In this document: positions 17,283-26,892 of the stretch, in pieces | Layout: each line of letters starts with the position of its first letter | Position numbering within the stretch: position 1 is the first letter of the stretch | Assembly (NCBI GenBank): GCA_022768375.1 | Contig: JALEMG010000009.1 | Coordinates: 18,845 to 82,844 of the forward strand | Direction: 5' to 3' | DNA from: Lentisphaeria bacterium | GTDB taxonomy: Bacteria > Verrucomicrobiota > Lentisphaeria > Victivallales > Victivallaceae | DNA: 64,000 nt | Translations under genes and position numbers: made by a program | Notes under the pieces: generated by a model | The model's database searches: none | Told to the model about the DNA's origin: nothing | Seen by the model: the letters and a program-made list of their open reading frames with translations, nothing else

Positions 17283-18464
17283 ATGGGGAAATGCAAACTT
17301 GCGGTCATCGGCTTCGGTCAGCGGGGGTATGATTACGCGGAAATGATCGCCAAAACACCGGCGGCGGAACTGACCGCGCTGTGCGACACCGATCCCAAAC
17401 GGGCGGAGACGTTCGCCCGGGAACTCGGCCTGGAGGCGGTGCCCCGTTACGGTTCGCTGGAGGAACTGCTGAAAAAAGGCGACTTCGACGCGGCGATCCT
17501 GACCACCCCGGATTTCATGCACCGGGACTGCGCGGTGGCTTGCTGCAACGCGAAAAAATCCATCATGCTGGAAAAACCCATGGCGCCCACCGCCGCCGAG
17601 TGCCGGGAGATCATCCGGGCCTGTCTGGACAATCAGTGCACCATCCAGATCGGATTCGTGCTGCGCAGTCACCCGGTCTTCCGGCGGGTCATCGAAGTCG
17701 CCCGGTCCGGAGTCCTGGGGCAGATCCTCAACATCTTCGCCACCGAACACATCGGCGTCATGCACGGGGCAAGTTACATGCGCCGCTGGCACCGCAAACT
17801 GGCCAATTCCGGCGGGTTCATTCTGGCCAAGTGCAGTCACGATCTGGACATCATCGCAACGGTGGCCGATTCCCATGTGCGGCGCGTGGCGTCCTTCGGT
17901 TCGCTGGATTATTTCACTACCGACAAACTCCGGTACAATTACTGTTCGGAGTGCCCGGATGCGAATTGCCGGTACCGTTTCAAGGGCGAGTTCGTCCGCA
18001 TGACGCCGGAGGAGAAAGCGAATCCTTCGGCCAAACCCTTCGACCTCTGCGTCTACAACAAGGACAAGGAACTGGTGGATCACGAAGTGGTCATCCTGGA
18101 TTTCGCCAACGGGATCAAGGCCAATTTCGCCCTCAATCTTTTCGCCCAGGTCCCCAAACGGACCATCAATATCTGCGGGGTGAACGGCATTCTCTACGCC
18201 GATACTTCCGAGGAGTGCATTCATATCCACTACTCCGACGGCAGGGGATACGAACGGATCGACTGCAAAGCCGACAACACGTCCGGTCACGGCGGCAGCG
18301 ATCAGACCTTTCTGAATGATTTCATCGACTGCGTGGTCCATCACAGAAAGCCGCAGGCCGATTACATGGCCGGTCTCGCCTCCACCGTGGTGGGCAATGC
18401 CGTGGAAGAGGCGCGGCTGACCAACAAGGTCATCGAAATCCCCGAGGAAGCCTACCGACTTTGA
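17283..18464 (+). CDS. Gfo/Idh/MocA-family oxidoreductase
   Basis: 393 aa. The N-terminal Rossmann fold starts KLAVIGFGQRGYDYAEM; the family signature EKP is in IMLEKPMAPT; the C-terminal domain carries the predicted substrate site (LANSGGFILAKCSHDLDI). A cysteine cluster YCSECPDANCRY near residue 225 could bind a metal. NAD(P)-dependent oxidation or reduction of a sugar or inositol derivative is likely. Start 17283 is preferred: AAGGAG at 17268-17273 is 9 nt away, while the ATG at 17274 abuts it. Monocistronic, divergent from the AraC regulator. Confidence 0.8.
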   Translation: MGKCKLAVIGFGQRGYDYAEMIAKTPAAELTALCDTDPKRAETFARELGLEAVPRYGSLEELLKKGDFDAAILTTPDFMHRDCAVACCNAKKSIMLEKPMAPTAAECREIIRACLDNQCTIQIGFVLRSHPVFRRVIEVARSGVLGQILNIFATEHIGVMHGASYMRRWHRKLANSGGFILAKCSHDLDIIATVADSHVRRVASFGSLDYFTTDKLRYNYCSECPDANCRYRFKGEFVRMTPEEKANPSAKPFDLCVYNKDKELVDHEVVILDFANGIKANFALNLFAQVPKRTINICGVNGILYADTSEECIHIHYSDGRGYERIDCKADNTSGHGGSDQTFLNDFIDCVVHHRKPQADYMAGLASTVVGNAVEEARLTNKVIEIPEEAYRL

Positions 18465-18859
18465 GGCGGGGCTCAAGCGGGTGTTTTTTCGGCGATCCGC
18501 GGTCGGCGGGATGAACGCAAAACGTCTTTTGTCAGGGGAGTGGCTGCTCGCCCCTCCCCCGACACCCTCGCCCTCGGCAGGGCTTAAAGCCCTGCACCCC
18601 GAGGTCTCTTTCGGCGGACCGCGGACAACGGCTCCGGGAAACTCGCGGCCAAATCTGTGAAAACTTTTCCCGCTTTTCTGCGGAAAAGAGTTTTCACGCT
18701 TTGACCGCACTTGCCGCTCCGGGGGAGAACACCCCCGGCCCCCCCTGCGCGTCGGCTCCGCCTCCGCGCGTCTCGCGCTCCCGCCGGTCGCGCGGCAATC
18801 TGCAAACGGTTTGACTGCAAACGGATGCCCGGACCGCGGACTGCACGACCGCTCCGTTT
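18465..18859. other. Gene-free interval with hairpins between convergent genes
   Basis: No coding frame is supported. It contains a palindrome GCAGGGCTT-A-AAGCCCTGC (18577-18595) and a longer stem-loop from GTGAAAAC (18657) to GTTTTCAC (18697) with internal mismatches. The rest is GC-rich and low in structure. Either hairpin could end transcription of the flanking genes; neither has a proper T tract. Confidence 0.5.
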
Positions 18860-19789
18860 CTATCCGTCTTGTGCCTCTCCGCGCCCGGAGATCTCGTGCC
18901 ACGTCTTGAAGTGCAGTTTGGCCCAACTGCCGAACTTCTCCGGACCCCGCTCCGCCAGCAAAGTTTCCGCGGCGGCCTTCACCCCCGGCCCGGCGCCTTT
19001 GGGCAATTCCATGCCGGCGCTCTCCGTCAGTTTCGCCATCCCCCGCAGAAAGCCTTCCCGGGCCAGAATGCTCGCGGCGGCCACGGCCACGTCGCTCTCC
19101 GCCCGCACCCGCTGGTCCATGACGATCCGCCGCCCCCGGGTCATGAGCGTGTTGCGGATCAGCCGCTCGTCGCCGAATTTGTCCGACAGCATCCGGGGGC
19201 AGTCCGGGCAAAGTTCCAGCAGGTTCTCGATGACCCGGGCGTGTCCCCAGGCCAACAGGCGGTTGAGGTTGCCGATCTGACGGTAGAGCCGGTTGTAGGT
19301 CTCCGGCATCAGCGTGACCGTGGTGAATGCCCCCGGCGCCAGTCGGCGGATGCCGTCGGCCAGTTTGCTTATCTTCGCAGCGGAATGGATCTGCTTGGAA
19401 TCGCACACCCCCAGTTCCCGCAGGGCCTCCCCGGTTTGCTCCGTCACCGCGACGCCCGCGATGACCAGCGGTCCGAAAAAGTCCCCCTTGCCGCTCTCGT
19501 CGATGCCGCCGTGCGGCGTGACGGGTTCCGGCGGCAAAACCGCGTCCCGCCCGTATGTGAAGGTATGCAGGATCTCCGGTTCCAGCGTGTAGAGGACGAA
19601 TTCCTCCGTGCCCTTGCCCTGCACCACCAGTTTGCCGCTCTCATACGCGGCCACGGAAACATGATCGCCGGAAGCCTTGTACCATCCGTAGGGAAGCGGA
19701 GCAAACTCCCAGCCCCGTTTCTCCAGCAGTTCCCGCAAAGTTTCGACCTGTTCCGGCGTGACGGTCCCGACAAAACTGTTGTTCGCCAT
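18860..19789 (-). CDS. rnhC: Ribonuclease HIII
   Basis: 309 aa. The N-terminal ~90 residues form the TBP-like substrate-binding domain typical of RNase HIII (SFVGTVTPEQVETLRELL ... EEFVLYTLEP). The catalytic domain begins GGIDESGKGDFFGPLVIAG, with the DESGKGD motif of HII/HIII enzymes, and continues with GVCDSKQIHSAAKI and the later Asp in SDKFGDERL and AESDVAVAAASILAR. It removes RNA from RNA/DNA hybrids. Ends convergent to the oxidoreductase; 9 nt downstream of the Nif3-like gene, likely cotranscribed. Confidence 0.9.
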   Translation of the reverse strand: MANNSFVGTVTPEQVETLRELLEKRGWEFAPLPYGWYKASGDHVSVAAYESGKLVVQGKGTEEFVLYTLEPEILHTFTYGRDAVLPPEPVTPHGGIDESGKGDFFGPLVIAGVAVTEQTGEALRELGVCDSKQIHSAAKISKLADGIRRLAPGAFTTVTLMPETYNRLYRQIGNLNRLLAWGHARVIENLLELCPDCPRMLSDKFGDERLIRNTLMTRGRRIVMDQRVRAESDVAVAAASILAREGFLRGMAKLTESAGMELPKGAGPGVKAAAETLLAERGPEKFGSWAKLHFKTWHEISGRGEAQDG

Positions 19790-19798
19790 AGGTCGCGC

Positions 19799-20560
19799 TC
19801 AGAGACCGGTTTCCACTTCCGCGAAATTGGTGGCGATCCCGAATGTTTCCGCCACCAGTTTCTCCATGGCCAGCACGCCGGTGGTCTCGCTGGCATAGTG
19901 CCCCAGCGCGATCACCGCCACGCCGGATTCCAGCGCCGCGTGATGCATGACATGCTCCAGTTCGCCGGTGATCAGCACATCGGCGCCCGCGTCCCGGGCG
20001 GCGAATACCGAATCCATCCCGCCGCCGCCGGAAACCACCGCCGCCCGCCGAACCAGCCGGCCGCGGTCGCCCCGCAGGACCGGTTCGACCTCCAGCGCTT
20101 CGCCCAGAAGACTTGCGACCTCCTCCAGCGCGGCGGCTTCCGGCAGCACTCCGGCAAAGCCGATGTCCACGCCGTCGTAGCGGAAAAACGGCCGCCGCTC
20201 CGTCAGCCCGATCAGGTCGCTCAGCACCGCGTTGTTGCCGTAGACCGGATGGGCGTCCAGCGGCAGATGCGCGGCGTAGAGGGAGATGCCGTGCGTGAAC
20301 AGCGTCCGAAACCGCCGGGCGTCCATGCCGACCCACCGCTTCATCCCGCCGCCCCAACTCAGCCCGTGATGCACGAAAACAAAATCCGCCCCCTCCGCCG
20401 CCGCCAAATCGAAGACCTCCTGACAGCCGTCCACGGCGAAAATCGCCTTGCCGACTTCCTCCCTTCCCTCGATCTGCAGACCGTTGTTGGAATCGTCGTC
20501 CCGGAACCGTTCAAGTTCCAGCGTCTTATCGAGAAACCGCACCAGTTCGTCCCGCTTCAT
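19799..20560 (-). CDS. Nif3-like dinuclear metal center protein
   Basis: 253 aa, the short form of the Nif3/YbgI/DUF34 family. Metal-ligand motifs: DDDSNNGLQIEG, VHHGLSWGG, HLPLDAH and, near the C-terminus, GHYASET. The family binds two metals; a GTP cyclohydrolase I type or other hydrolase role has been proposed, but function is uncertain. Start 20560 is followed by the conserved KRDELVRFLDKTLEL; the open frame further up crosses the promoter. Operon with rnhC, divergent from serA. Confidence 0.8.
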   Translation of the reverse strand: MKRDELVRFLDKTLELERFRDDDSNNGLQIEGREEVGKAIFAVDGCQEVFDLAAAEGADFVFVHHGLSWGGGMKRWVGMDARRFRTLFTHGISLYAAHLPLDAHPVYGNNAVLSDLIGLTERRPFFRYDGVDIGFAGVLPEAAALEEVASLLGEALEVEPVLRGDRGRLVRRAAVVSGGGGMDSVFAARDAGADVLITGELEHVMHHAALESGVAVIALGHYASETTGVLAMEKLVAETFGIATNFAEVETGL

Positions 20561-20608
20561 CTTTTTCTTCCTCCGCCTCCGGTGAAACAAAGTTTTTCTC
20601 CGGCGTGT

Positions 20609-20637
20609 AATATAGACGGACATTGCCGGTAAATCAA
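20609..20637 (-). promoter_or_regulatory. Promoter of the Nif3-like gene and rnhC
   Basis: Minus strand: TTGATT (20632-20637), 17 nt, TATATT (20609-20614). Identical hexamers and spacing to the CRISPR repeat promoter. Confidence 0.75.
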
Positions 20638-20647
20638 GCGCCCGGAC

Positions 20648-20676
20648 TTGCAAAAAAACGCCGGACAGAGTATATT
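20648..20676 (+). promoter_or_regulatory. Promoter of serA
   Basis: TTGCAA (20648-20653), 17 nt, TATATT (20671-20676). Only 10 nt separate its -35 from the divergent -35 of the Nif3-like gene. Same hexamers as the tracrRNA promoter. Confidence 0.75.
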
Positions 20677-20724
20677 ATAGGGTTAAAAACGATTCTGAGG
20701 CCAAACAACCGGGAGAAAAACAGC

Positions 20725-22299
20725 ATGCACAAGGTACTCATTCCGACCAAACTGGACAAATTCGCCGCCAATATGCTCACCGAGAAGGGCTACCGTGTCG
20801 TCCTCGATGCCGCAACTCCGCTGGAGGAGCAGGTCGCCCGGGATTCCGACGCCGAAGTCCTCATCGTCCGCAGCGAAAAGGTCACCAAAGAGATCATCGA
20901 CGCGCTTCCGCAGCTCAAACTGGTCGTCCGCGCCGGAGCGGGGTACAACACCATCGACACCAAGTACGCCCGCAAACGCAACGTGGACGTGATGAATACC
21001 CCCGGCGCCAACAGCAACGCCGTGGCGGAGGAGGTGATCGCGCTGATCCTCGCGGCCTTCCGCCACCTGCTGCCCGCCGACGCCTCCACCCGGGCGGGGA
21101 ACTGGGAAAAAAGCAAATTCATGGGTTATGAACTTACCGGCAAGACCATCGGCATCCTCGGGCTGGGCCACATCGGGCAGTTGGTGGTGAAGCGGCTGGC
21201 CGGATTCGAGGTCAAGGTTCTGGGCTACGATCCCATGATCTCCCCCGCGCGGGCCGAGGAGATCGGCGCGGAACTCTGCACTGTGGAACGGATCTTTTCC
21301 GAGGCCGACTGCATCACGCTGCACATTCCGGAGAACGAGGAGACCCGCGGCATGATCGACCGGCACCTTTTCGAGATGATGAAACCCGGCGCCATGCTGG
21401 TCAACTGCGCCCGCGCCGGCATCATCAACGAAGCCGACCTCCGCGCCGTCAAAGCCGAAAAGAAGATCGTCTACTGCAACGACGTCTATCCGAAGGACGC
21501 TCCCGGCCCCAAATCCGTCGCGGACGTGGCCGATATCATGATGCCCCATCTGGGCGCCAACACCTTCGAGGCCAACTTCAACGCCGCCCGGCGCGCCGCC
21601 GAGCAGACCATCGCCTACTTCGAGCAGGGCATCACCAACTGCGTGGTCAACAAGGCCCTGCCCGACGGACTGGACGCCGGGTATCAGAAACTGGCCTACG
21701 TCCTCACTTCGCTGACCAAAGCCTACCTCGGAGACAGCAACCCCACCCGGATCGAAACCAGTTTCTACGGCAAGCTGGCCGATTACGCCAAGTTTCTGGT
21801 GCCGCCGGTGGTGGCGGCCATCGCCAGCGACTTCGCGGTGGAACAGGGCCCGAAGGAGGCGGAACAGTTTCTTGCCGACGCCGGGGTCGAACTGGTCAAC
21901 CGCGTAGTGGACAATTCCAAACGCTACGGCGAGGCCATGACCATCGATCTTTTCGTCGGCAACGGCGGCACCATTTTCAAATCCGGCGCCCGGGGGACCA
22001 TCACCGAAGGTCAACCCATGATCTCCCGGCTGGACGAGTTCGACCACCTCTACTTCAACCCGGCGGGCTACCACCTTTTTGTGGAGTACGCCGACGAACC
22101 CGGGGTGCTGGGCAAGATCGCCGGCATCCTCGGAGAAAAGAATATCAACATCGTGGATATCCGCGCTCCTCAGAACCCCAAATCCGGCCGTTCGCTCAGC
22201 GTGGTGACCACGAATGTGGAAGTTCCGGAAATGCTGATCGCCAAGATCAAGGAGGCGGTCAACGCGAAGAAAGCGTTCAGTTTTTCCTTCGCGGGCTGA
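20725..22299 (+). CDS. serA: D-3-phosphoglycerate dehydrogenase
   Basis: 524 aa, the long three-domain form. Substrate domain with VRAGAGYNTID; Rossmann fold with GILGLGHIGQLVVKRL; catalytic region CARAGIINE, the Glu in ENEET, and the catalytic His in PHLGANT (families usually have HLGAST). An intervening allosteric domain and a C-terminal ACT domain (HLFVEYADEPGVLGKIAGIL) follow, which typically allow serine feedback. First step of serine synthesis. Start 20725 is 49 nt after the promoter and has a GGGAG-like site upstream. Confidence 0.9.
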   Translation: MHKVLIPTKLDKFAANMLTEKGYRVVLDAATPLEEQVARDSDAEVLIVRSEKVTKEIIDALPQLKLVVRAGAGYNTIDTKYARKRNVDVMNTPGANSNAVAEEVIALILAAFRHLLPADASTRAGNWEKSKFMGYELTGKTIGILGLGHIGQLVVKRLAGFEVKVLGYDPMISPARAEEIGAELCTVERIFSEADCITLHIPENEETRGMIDRHLFEMMKPGAMLVNCARAGIINEADLRAVKAEKKIVYCNDVYPKDAPGPKSVADVADIMMPHLGANTFEANFNAARRAAEQTIAYFEQGITNCVVNKALPDGLDAGYQKLAYVLTSLTKAYLGDSNPTRIETSFYGKLADYAKFLVPPVVAAIASDFAVEQGPKEAEQFLADAGVELVNRVVDNSKRYGEAMTIDLFVGNGGTIFKSGARGTITEGQPMISRLDEFDHLYFNPAGYHLFVEYADEPGVLGKIAGILGEKNINIVDIRAPQNPKSGRSLSVVTTNVEVPEMLIAKIKEAVNAKKAFSFSFAG

Positions 22300-22308
22300 T
22301 CTCCGGCG

Positions 22309-23061
22309 GTGTTCAATCTTCCCGAAACGGCGGATCATCCGCGGTTTCGGGGCAACCATTCTCCGGAGGCAGCATTGACCGGACGCAACGATCATCGACC
22401 TTCCGAATCTCGGGATCACGGGGGTGATTCCGGGGTCCCGCCCGTGCGCCCGCATCGCGCCGGCGCGCTGGTCCGGGTCAATCTGCCGCCGCTGATGGGA
22501 TTGCGGGACGCGGCGCTGACCGGAGCGGAGAAACTGCTGGCCGTGTGCGGGGAACTGCCGCCGGATACGGTCATCCACGTTCTGGGACCGGCGGTGGCCG
22601 GGATGTTCCGGGACGCGGTGAACGTCGGAGAGAGGATCATCGGGATGTTCAACAATCCCGACACCATCGCCCGGGAATCCCGACTGCTCAACAACGCCGG
22701 GATTCTGGCGGAGATCAGCGGCGCGCTGGCGAATTTCGCGGCGCTGAACCGGCGGATGAATGCCGCCGTCGCCGCCGACAACACCGCCGGAGACCGGGAC
22801 GGCGAATGCGATTACATCGCCCATTTGAACCGGCGGATGACCGACATCGGCGCGGCGCTGGCCGCCCAGTTGTGCGAAGCCTACGGCCGCTACCGCGAAC
22901 GGCTCGTCCGTTACCGCGACTACACGGTGAAAAACCTCAGCCCGGAAAACGCGGAGCGCTACCATCTGGCCTACCGCAACGCCTACGCCGGGTATCAGAA
23001 AACGATCGATTCCATATTGCAAACCATATCCACTTCCAAATCAAGGAGTTTTTCCGAATGA
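22309..23061 (+). CDS. Hypothetical helical protein
   Basis: Up to 250 aa from GTG 22309; the start is uncertain, because the first ~60 codons are Arg/Pro/His-rich and no Shine-Dalgarno is visible. GTG 22444 or ATG 22495 are alternatives. From residue 62 the protein is mostly helical (MGLRDAALTGAEKLLAVCGE ... NLSPENAERYHLAYRNAYAG). No domain recognised. Its TGA overlaps the ATG of purL (ATGA), so the two are translationally coupled. Confidence 0.55.
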   Translation: MFNLPETADHPRFRGNHSPEAALTGRNDHRPSESRDHGGDSGVPPVRPHRAGALVRVNLPPLMGLRDAALTGAEKLLAVCGELPPDTVIHVLGPAVAGMFRDAVNVGERIIGMFNNPDTIARESRLLNNAGILAEISGALANFAALNRRMNAAVAADNTAGDRDGECDYIAHLNRRMTDIGAALAAQLCEAYGRYRERLVRYRDYTVKNLSPENAERYHLAYRNAYAGYQKTIDSILQTISTSKSRSFSE

Positions 23062-26027
23062 ACACCTACCGGATCGAACTCGCCCCGCTGCCCCGGTGGC
23101 GCGACGCCCGCGGCGAGGCGGTGATCGCACAGGCGAAATCCGTCTGCGGCATTGAACTTGAGCACGCCGTCACCCGCGACGTCTACACGCTGGTCGCCGA
23201 CTGTTCCGCCGCCGAAGCGGAGAAGATCGCCGCGCTGCTTCACAACCCGGTGCTGCAGATGTGGCGCGTCGGCGCGGCGAGATCCGCCAACTTCGTCCCC
23301 GCGGCCCCGTGCGATTACCTGTTGCGGATCGGTTTCAAGCCCGGGGTGACGGACAACGTCGGCCGGACGTTCCGCACGGCGGCGGCGGACATCCTCGGCC
23401 GGAAACTCCGGGAGGACGAATCGGTTTTCTCCTCCACCGAATATCTGCTTTCCGGCCCCGGTCTCACCGAAGCGCAGGTGCGCACCATCGGAAGCAAACT
23501 GCTGGCCAATGAACTGATCCAAAGTTCGCTGGTCCTCCCCGGGAGCGAAAGCGAAAACGTCCCCCACAATCTGCCGTTCGTCAACGCGGCGGAAAAAGTT
23601 CAGGTCCGCAAGTACGATCTGGAAGTCTCCGACGCGGAACTGGTGGAGTTGAGCAAAAAAGGCGTGCTGGCGCTGTCGCTGGAGGAGATGAAGGCCATCC
23701 AGCAGTACTTCCGCACCGCCAAAGGCCGGGAGCAGTACGGCCTGGACGCCAATCCCACCGACGTGGAACTGGAAGTCATCGCCCAGACCTGGAGCGAACA
23801 CTGCAAGCACAAGATATTCAGCGCCGAAATCGACTACGAAAATGCCGAAACCGGCGAAAGACAAACCATCGACAACTGCTACAAGACCTTCATCAAGGGC
23901 AGTACGAAGGAGATCGCCGGCAAGGTCGACTGGCTGGTGTCGGTCTTCAAGGACAACGCGGGGGTGATCGACTTCAACGACCGGTGCGATGTGGTCTACA
24001 AAGTCGAGACCCACAACAGCCCCTCCGCGCTGGACCCCTACGGCGGGGCGATGACCGGCATCGTCGGCGTGAACCGGGACCCGCTGGGCACCGGTCAGGG
24101 CGCGGAACTGCTGATCAACGTCTGGGGCTACTGCCTCGGTTCGCCCTTCACCGCCGACAGCAGCGTCCCGGAGGGTCTGCTGCATCCCCGCCGGCTGCGG
24201 GACGGCGTGCACAAGGGCGTCATCGACGGCGGCAACCAGAGCGGAATTCCCTACGGCAACGGCTGGGAGTATTTCGACGACCGCTACATCGGCAAACCGC
24301 TGGTCTACTGCGGCACGGTGGGCAAACTGCCCAAAAGCATCAACGGCGTCCCCGGCAGTTCCAAACGGATCGAACCGGGCGACCTGATCGTCATGGGCGG
24401 CGGACGCATCGGTAAAGACGGCATCCACGGGGCGACGTTCTCCAGCGAGGAACTGCACAAGGACAGTCCGGTGCAGGCGGTTCAGATCGGCGACCCCATC
24501 ACCCAGAAGAAACTCTCCGACTTCATCATGGAGGCCCGGAGCCGCGGACTGTACCGTTTCATCACCGACAACGGCGCGGGGGGGCTCTCCTCCAGCGTGG
24601 GAGAGATGGCAGAGGAGTGCAACGGCTGCCGCATGGACCTGGCCAAAGCCCCGCTGAAATACGCCGGACTTCAGCCGTGGGAGATTCTGGTCTCCGAAGC
24701 GCAGGAGCGGATGAGTTTCGCCGTGCCGCCGGAGAAGATCGACGAATTCAAATCTCTGGCCGCCGAACGGGACGTGGAAGTCTCGGTGCTGGGGGAATTC
24801 ACCGACGACGGCAAGTTCCACATGCTCTACAACGGCAAGACCGTCGCTTGTCTGGACATCGCTTTCATGCACGACGGCCTGCCGAAAATGCACCTCAAGG
24901 CCCGCTGGAAGCAGCCCCGCTTCCCCGAACCCGACCTCAAGGGCCGGGATCTGGGCGCCGACACGATGCAACTCATCGGCGCACTGAATATCTGCTCCGA
25001 CGAGTACAAGGCCCGCCAGTACGATCATGAAGTCAAAGGCCTGAGCGTCCTCAAACCCTTTGCCGGGGTCGGCCGGGACGTGGCAGCCGACGCCACCGTC
25101 ACCATGATCGAACCGATGAGTAAAGACGGCGTGATCCTCGCGTCGGCCATCCTGCCCCGGTACAGCGACATCGACACCTACCACATGGCGGCCAGTTGTA
25201 TCGATCTGGCGGTGCGGCGGATCATCGCGGTGGGCGGAGACCTGAGCATGATCGCCGGTCTGGACAACTTCTGCTGGCCCGACCCGGTGCAGAGCGAAAA
25301 GACGCCCGACGGCGAATACAAACTCGCCCAGTTGGTCCGGGCGAATCAGGCGATCAGCGACTACACCCGCAAATATCTGGTCCCGTGCATCTCCGGCAAG
25401 GATTCGATGAAAAACGACTCCACCCGGGGCGGGCGCAAGATATCCATTCCGCCGTCGCTGCTGTTCAGCGTGATCTCCCGGCTGGACGATGTGTCCCGGG
25501 CGGTCTCCTTTGACGTCAAACAGCCCGGCGACAGCGTCTACGTCATCGGCCTGACCAAGCCGGAACTGGGCGGATCGGAATACTTCAACATGCTGGGAGC
25601 CACCGGCAACCGGGTGCCCCGGGTGGATGCCGACGCCTCGCTGGAAATCTGCCGCAGGATCAGCGAAGCGACGAAAAAGGGACTGGTGCATTCGCTCATC
25701 ACTCCGGCGCTGGGGGGGCTGGGCATCGCGCTGGCCAAAAGCGCCATGGCCGGACGGCTGGGCATGGAGATCGATCTGGACAAAGTCCCGTGCGAAAACT
25801 GTTCCGCGCTGGAGGCGTGGTTCTCGGAATCAAACAGCCGCTTTGTCGCCACGGTGCCGGAGAAACACCGGGCGGAGTTCGAAGCGCTGCTGCAGGGCGT
25901 GGTATTCGCCAGAGTCGGACAAGTCACCGCCGGCAAGTCACTCAAGGCATTCGGAAGAGGAGCCGGATGCTCACTTGAGTTGGATGCGCTGTTGAGCAAC
26001 TACAAGCGAACGCTCGACCGCGTATAA
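23058..26027 (+). CDS. purL: Phosphoribosylformylglycinamidine synthase (PurS-PurL fusion, no glutaminase domain)
   Basis: 989 aa. Residues 1-75 and about 90-170 each look like a PurS unit (LLHNPVLQMWRV and KLLANELIQSS are equivalent ends). The PurL catalytic part follows, with WSEHCKHK, ETHNSPSALDPYGGAMTGIVG, GGGRIGKDGIHGATFSS and DNGAGGLSSSVGEM. It stops after the second AIR-synthase-like half (RFVATVPEKHRAEFEAL); the PurQ amidotransferase domain of the E. coli-type 1300-aa enzyme is absent, so a separate PurQ must supply ammonia. Makes FGAM in purine synthesis. Coupled to the upstream hypothetical gene. Confidence 0.9.
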   Translation: MNTYRIELAPLPRWRDARGEAVIAQAKSVCGIELEHAVTRDVYTLVADCSAAEAEKIAALLHNPVLQMWRVGAARSANFVPAAPCDYLLRIGFKPGVTDNVGRTFRTAAADILGRKLREDESVFSSTEYLLSGPGLTEAQVRTIGSKLLANELIQSSLVLPGSESENVPHNLPFVNAAEKVQVRKYDLEVSDAELVELSKKGVLALSLEEMKAIQQYFRTAKGREQYGLDANPTDVELEVIAQTWSEHCKHKIFSAEIDYENAETGERQTIDNCYKTFIKGSTKEIAGKVDWLVSVFKDNAGVIDFNDRCDVVYKVETHNSPSALDPYGGAMTGIVGVNRDPLGTGQGAELLINVWGYCLGSPFTADSSVPEGLLHPRRLRDGVHKGVIDGGNQSGIPYGNGWEYFDDRYIGKPLVYCGTVGKLPKSINGVPGSSKRIEPGDLIVMGGGRIGKDGIHGATFSSEELHKDSPVQAVQIGDPITQKKLSDFIMEARSRGLYRFITDNGAGGLSSSVGEMAEECNGCRMDLAKAPLKYAGLQPWEILVSEAQERMSFAVPPEKIDEFKSLAAERDVEVSVLGEFTDDGKFHMLYNGKTVACLDIAFMHDGLPKMHLKARWKQPRFPEPDLKGRDLGADTMQLIGALNICSDEYKARQYDHEVKGLSVLKPFAGVGRDVAADATVTMIEPMSKDGVILASAILPRYSDIDTYHMAASCIDLAVRRIIAVGGDLSMIAGLDNFCWPDPVQSEKTPDGEYKLAQLVRANQAISDYTRKYLVPCISGKDSMKNDSTRGGRKISIPPSLLFSVISRLDDVSRAVSFDVKQPGDSVYVIGLTKPELGGSEYFNMLGATGNRVPRVDADASLEICRRISEATKKGLVHSLITPALGGLGIALAKSAMAGRLGMEIDLDKVPCENCSALEAWFSESNSRFVATVPEKHRAEFEALLQGVVFARVGQVTAGKSLKAFGRGAGCSLELDALLSNYKRTLDRV

Positions 26028-26126
26028 CCGGGGAGAGCCAGGGGGCCGTTTTGCGTCGGCCCCGCCCGGTCGGTCCGCGGGACGCCTCTCCACCGTCCCG
26101 CGCCAACAGACAAAGGAGAGACGACG

Positions 26127-26870
26127 ATGAGGAGTACAGAGGAGAATGATCGTCGCAATCTCGAAGCGGAGACGCTGATCCATGAAAATCTGCGGCTGGT
26201 CCTGAAGATCGCCAACGATTTTCTCGGACGCGGTCTGCCGTGGGATGATCTGGTCTCGGAAGGCAACCGGGGACTGGTCATCGCCGCCCACCGGTTCAAT
26301 CCGGACGTCGGGGCGAAATTCAGCACCTACAGCGCGTGGTGGATCAAACAGGCGATCCGGCAGGCGCTGGCGGAGCAGACCTCCACCATCCGGGTGCCGG
26401 TCGGAACCCAGTTGAATTCCCGCCGGATCAAGCGTTCGGTGCGGAAACTCGCGCTGGAACTGGACCGGGACCCCTCGGACGAGGAAGTGGCGCGGGACGC
26501 GAATCTGCCGCTGGCCACGGTGGAGCGGCTGCGCAACGTCCGGCAGGTGGACATGCAGTCGCTCAACGAAATAATCGGCGCGGATGACGCCGACGGCGTG
26601 GAACTGCAGGATTTTTTCGCCGACGAACGGACGGTCGCGCCGGACAGAAAGTTGATCCAACTGGAGGACATCGACCAGTTGCTGTCCCTGCTGGACACCC
26701 TGCCGCCGAAGGAGAAGCAGGTACTGCGGCTCCGTTTCGGGCTGGACGGGGCCGCCGTCATGACGCTGGAAAGCGTGGGCACAATGCTCAACTGCACCAG
26801 CGAACGGGTCCGTCAGATTCAGAATCAGGCGCTCAAGCGGCTGCAGCGGCGGATGGAGGAAAACGCCTGA
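26127..26870 (+). CDS. Short RNA polymerase sigma-70 factor
   Basis: 247 aa. Lacks region 1. Region 2 is complete (ENLRLVLKIANDFLGRGLPWDDLVSEGN ... STYSAWWIKQAIRQALAEQ), region 3 begins IRVPVGTQLNSRRIK, and region 4 ends with the HTH (LESVGTMLNCTSERVRQIQNQALKRL). The -10-recognition segment FNPDVGAKFSTYSAWWIKQAI matches primary-type sigma, so it may read TATATT-like boxes. It could be an RpoS-like group 2 factor, as the full-length primary sigma should be larger. Start has AAGGAG 8 nt away. A GGGAGAGGG hairpin follows. Confidence 0.8.
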   Translation: MRSTEENDRRNLEAETLIHENLRLVLKIANDFLGRGLPWDDLVSEGNRGLVIAAHRFNPDVGAKFSTYSAWWIKQAIRQALAEQTSTIRVPVGTQLNSRRIKRSVRKLALELDRDPSDEEVARDANLPLATVERLRNVRQVDMQSLNEIIGADDADGVELQDFFADERTVAPDRKLIQLEDIDQLLSLLDTLPPKEKQVLRLRFGLDGAAVMTLESVGTMLNCTSERVRQIQNQALKRLQRRMEENA

Positions 26871-26892
26871 TCCGTCTCACGGCACTGTGCTT

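Noticed and set aside
17151..19406. 751-codon minus-strand frame across the oxidoreductase
   Set aside because: Antisense to a clear Gfo/Idh/MocA gene, no family similarity; a product of high GC.
22309..22494. Arg/Pro-rich N-terminus of the gene before purL as a secure coding region
   Set aside because: No Shine-Dalgarno, GTG start and unusual composition; kept only as an uncertain start.
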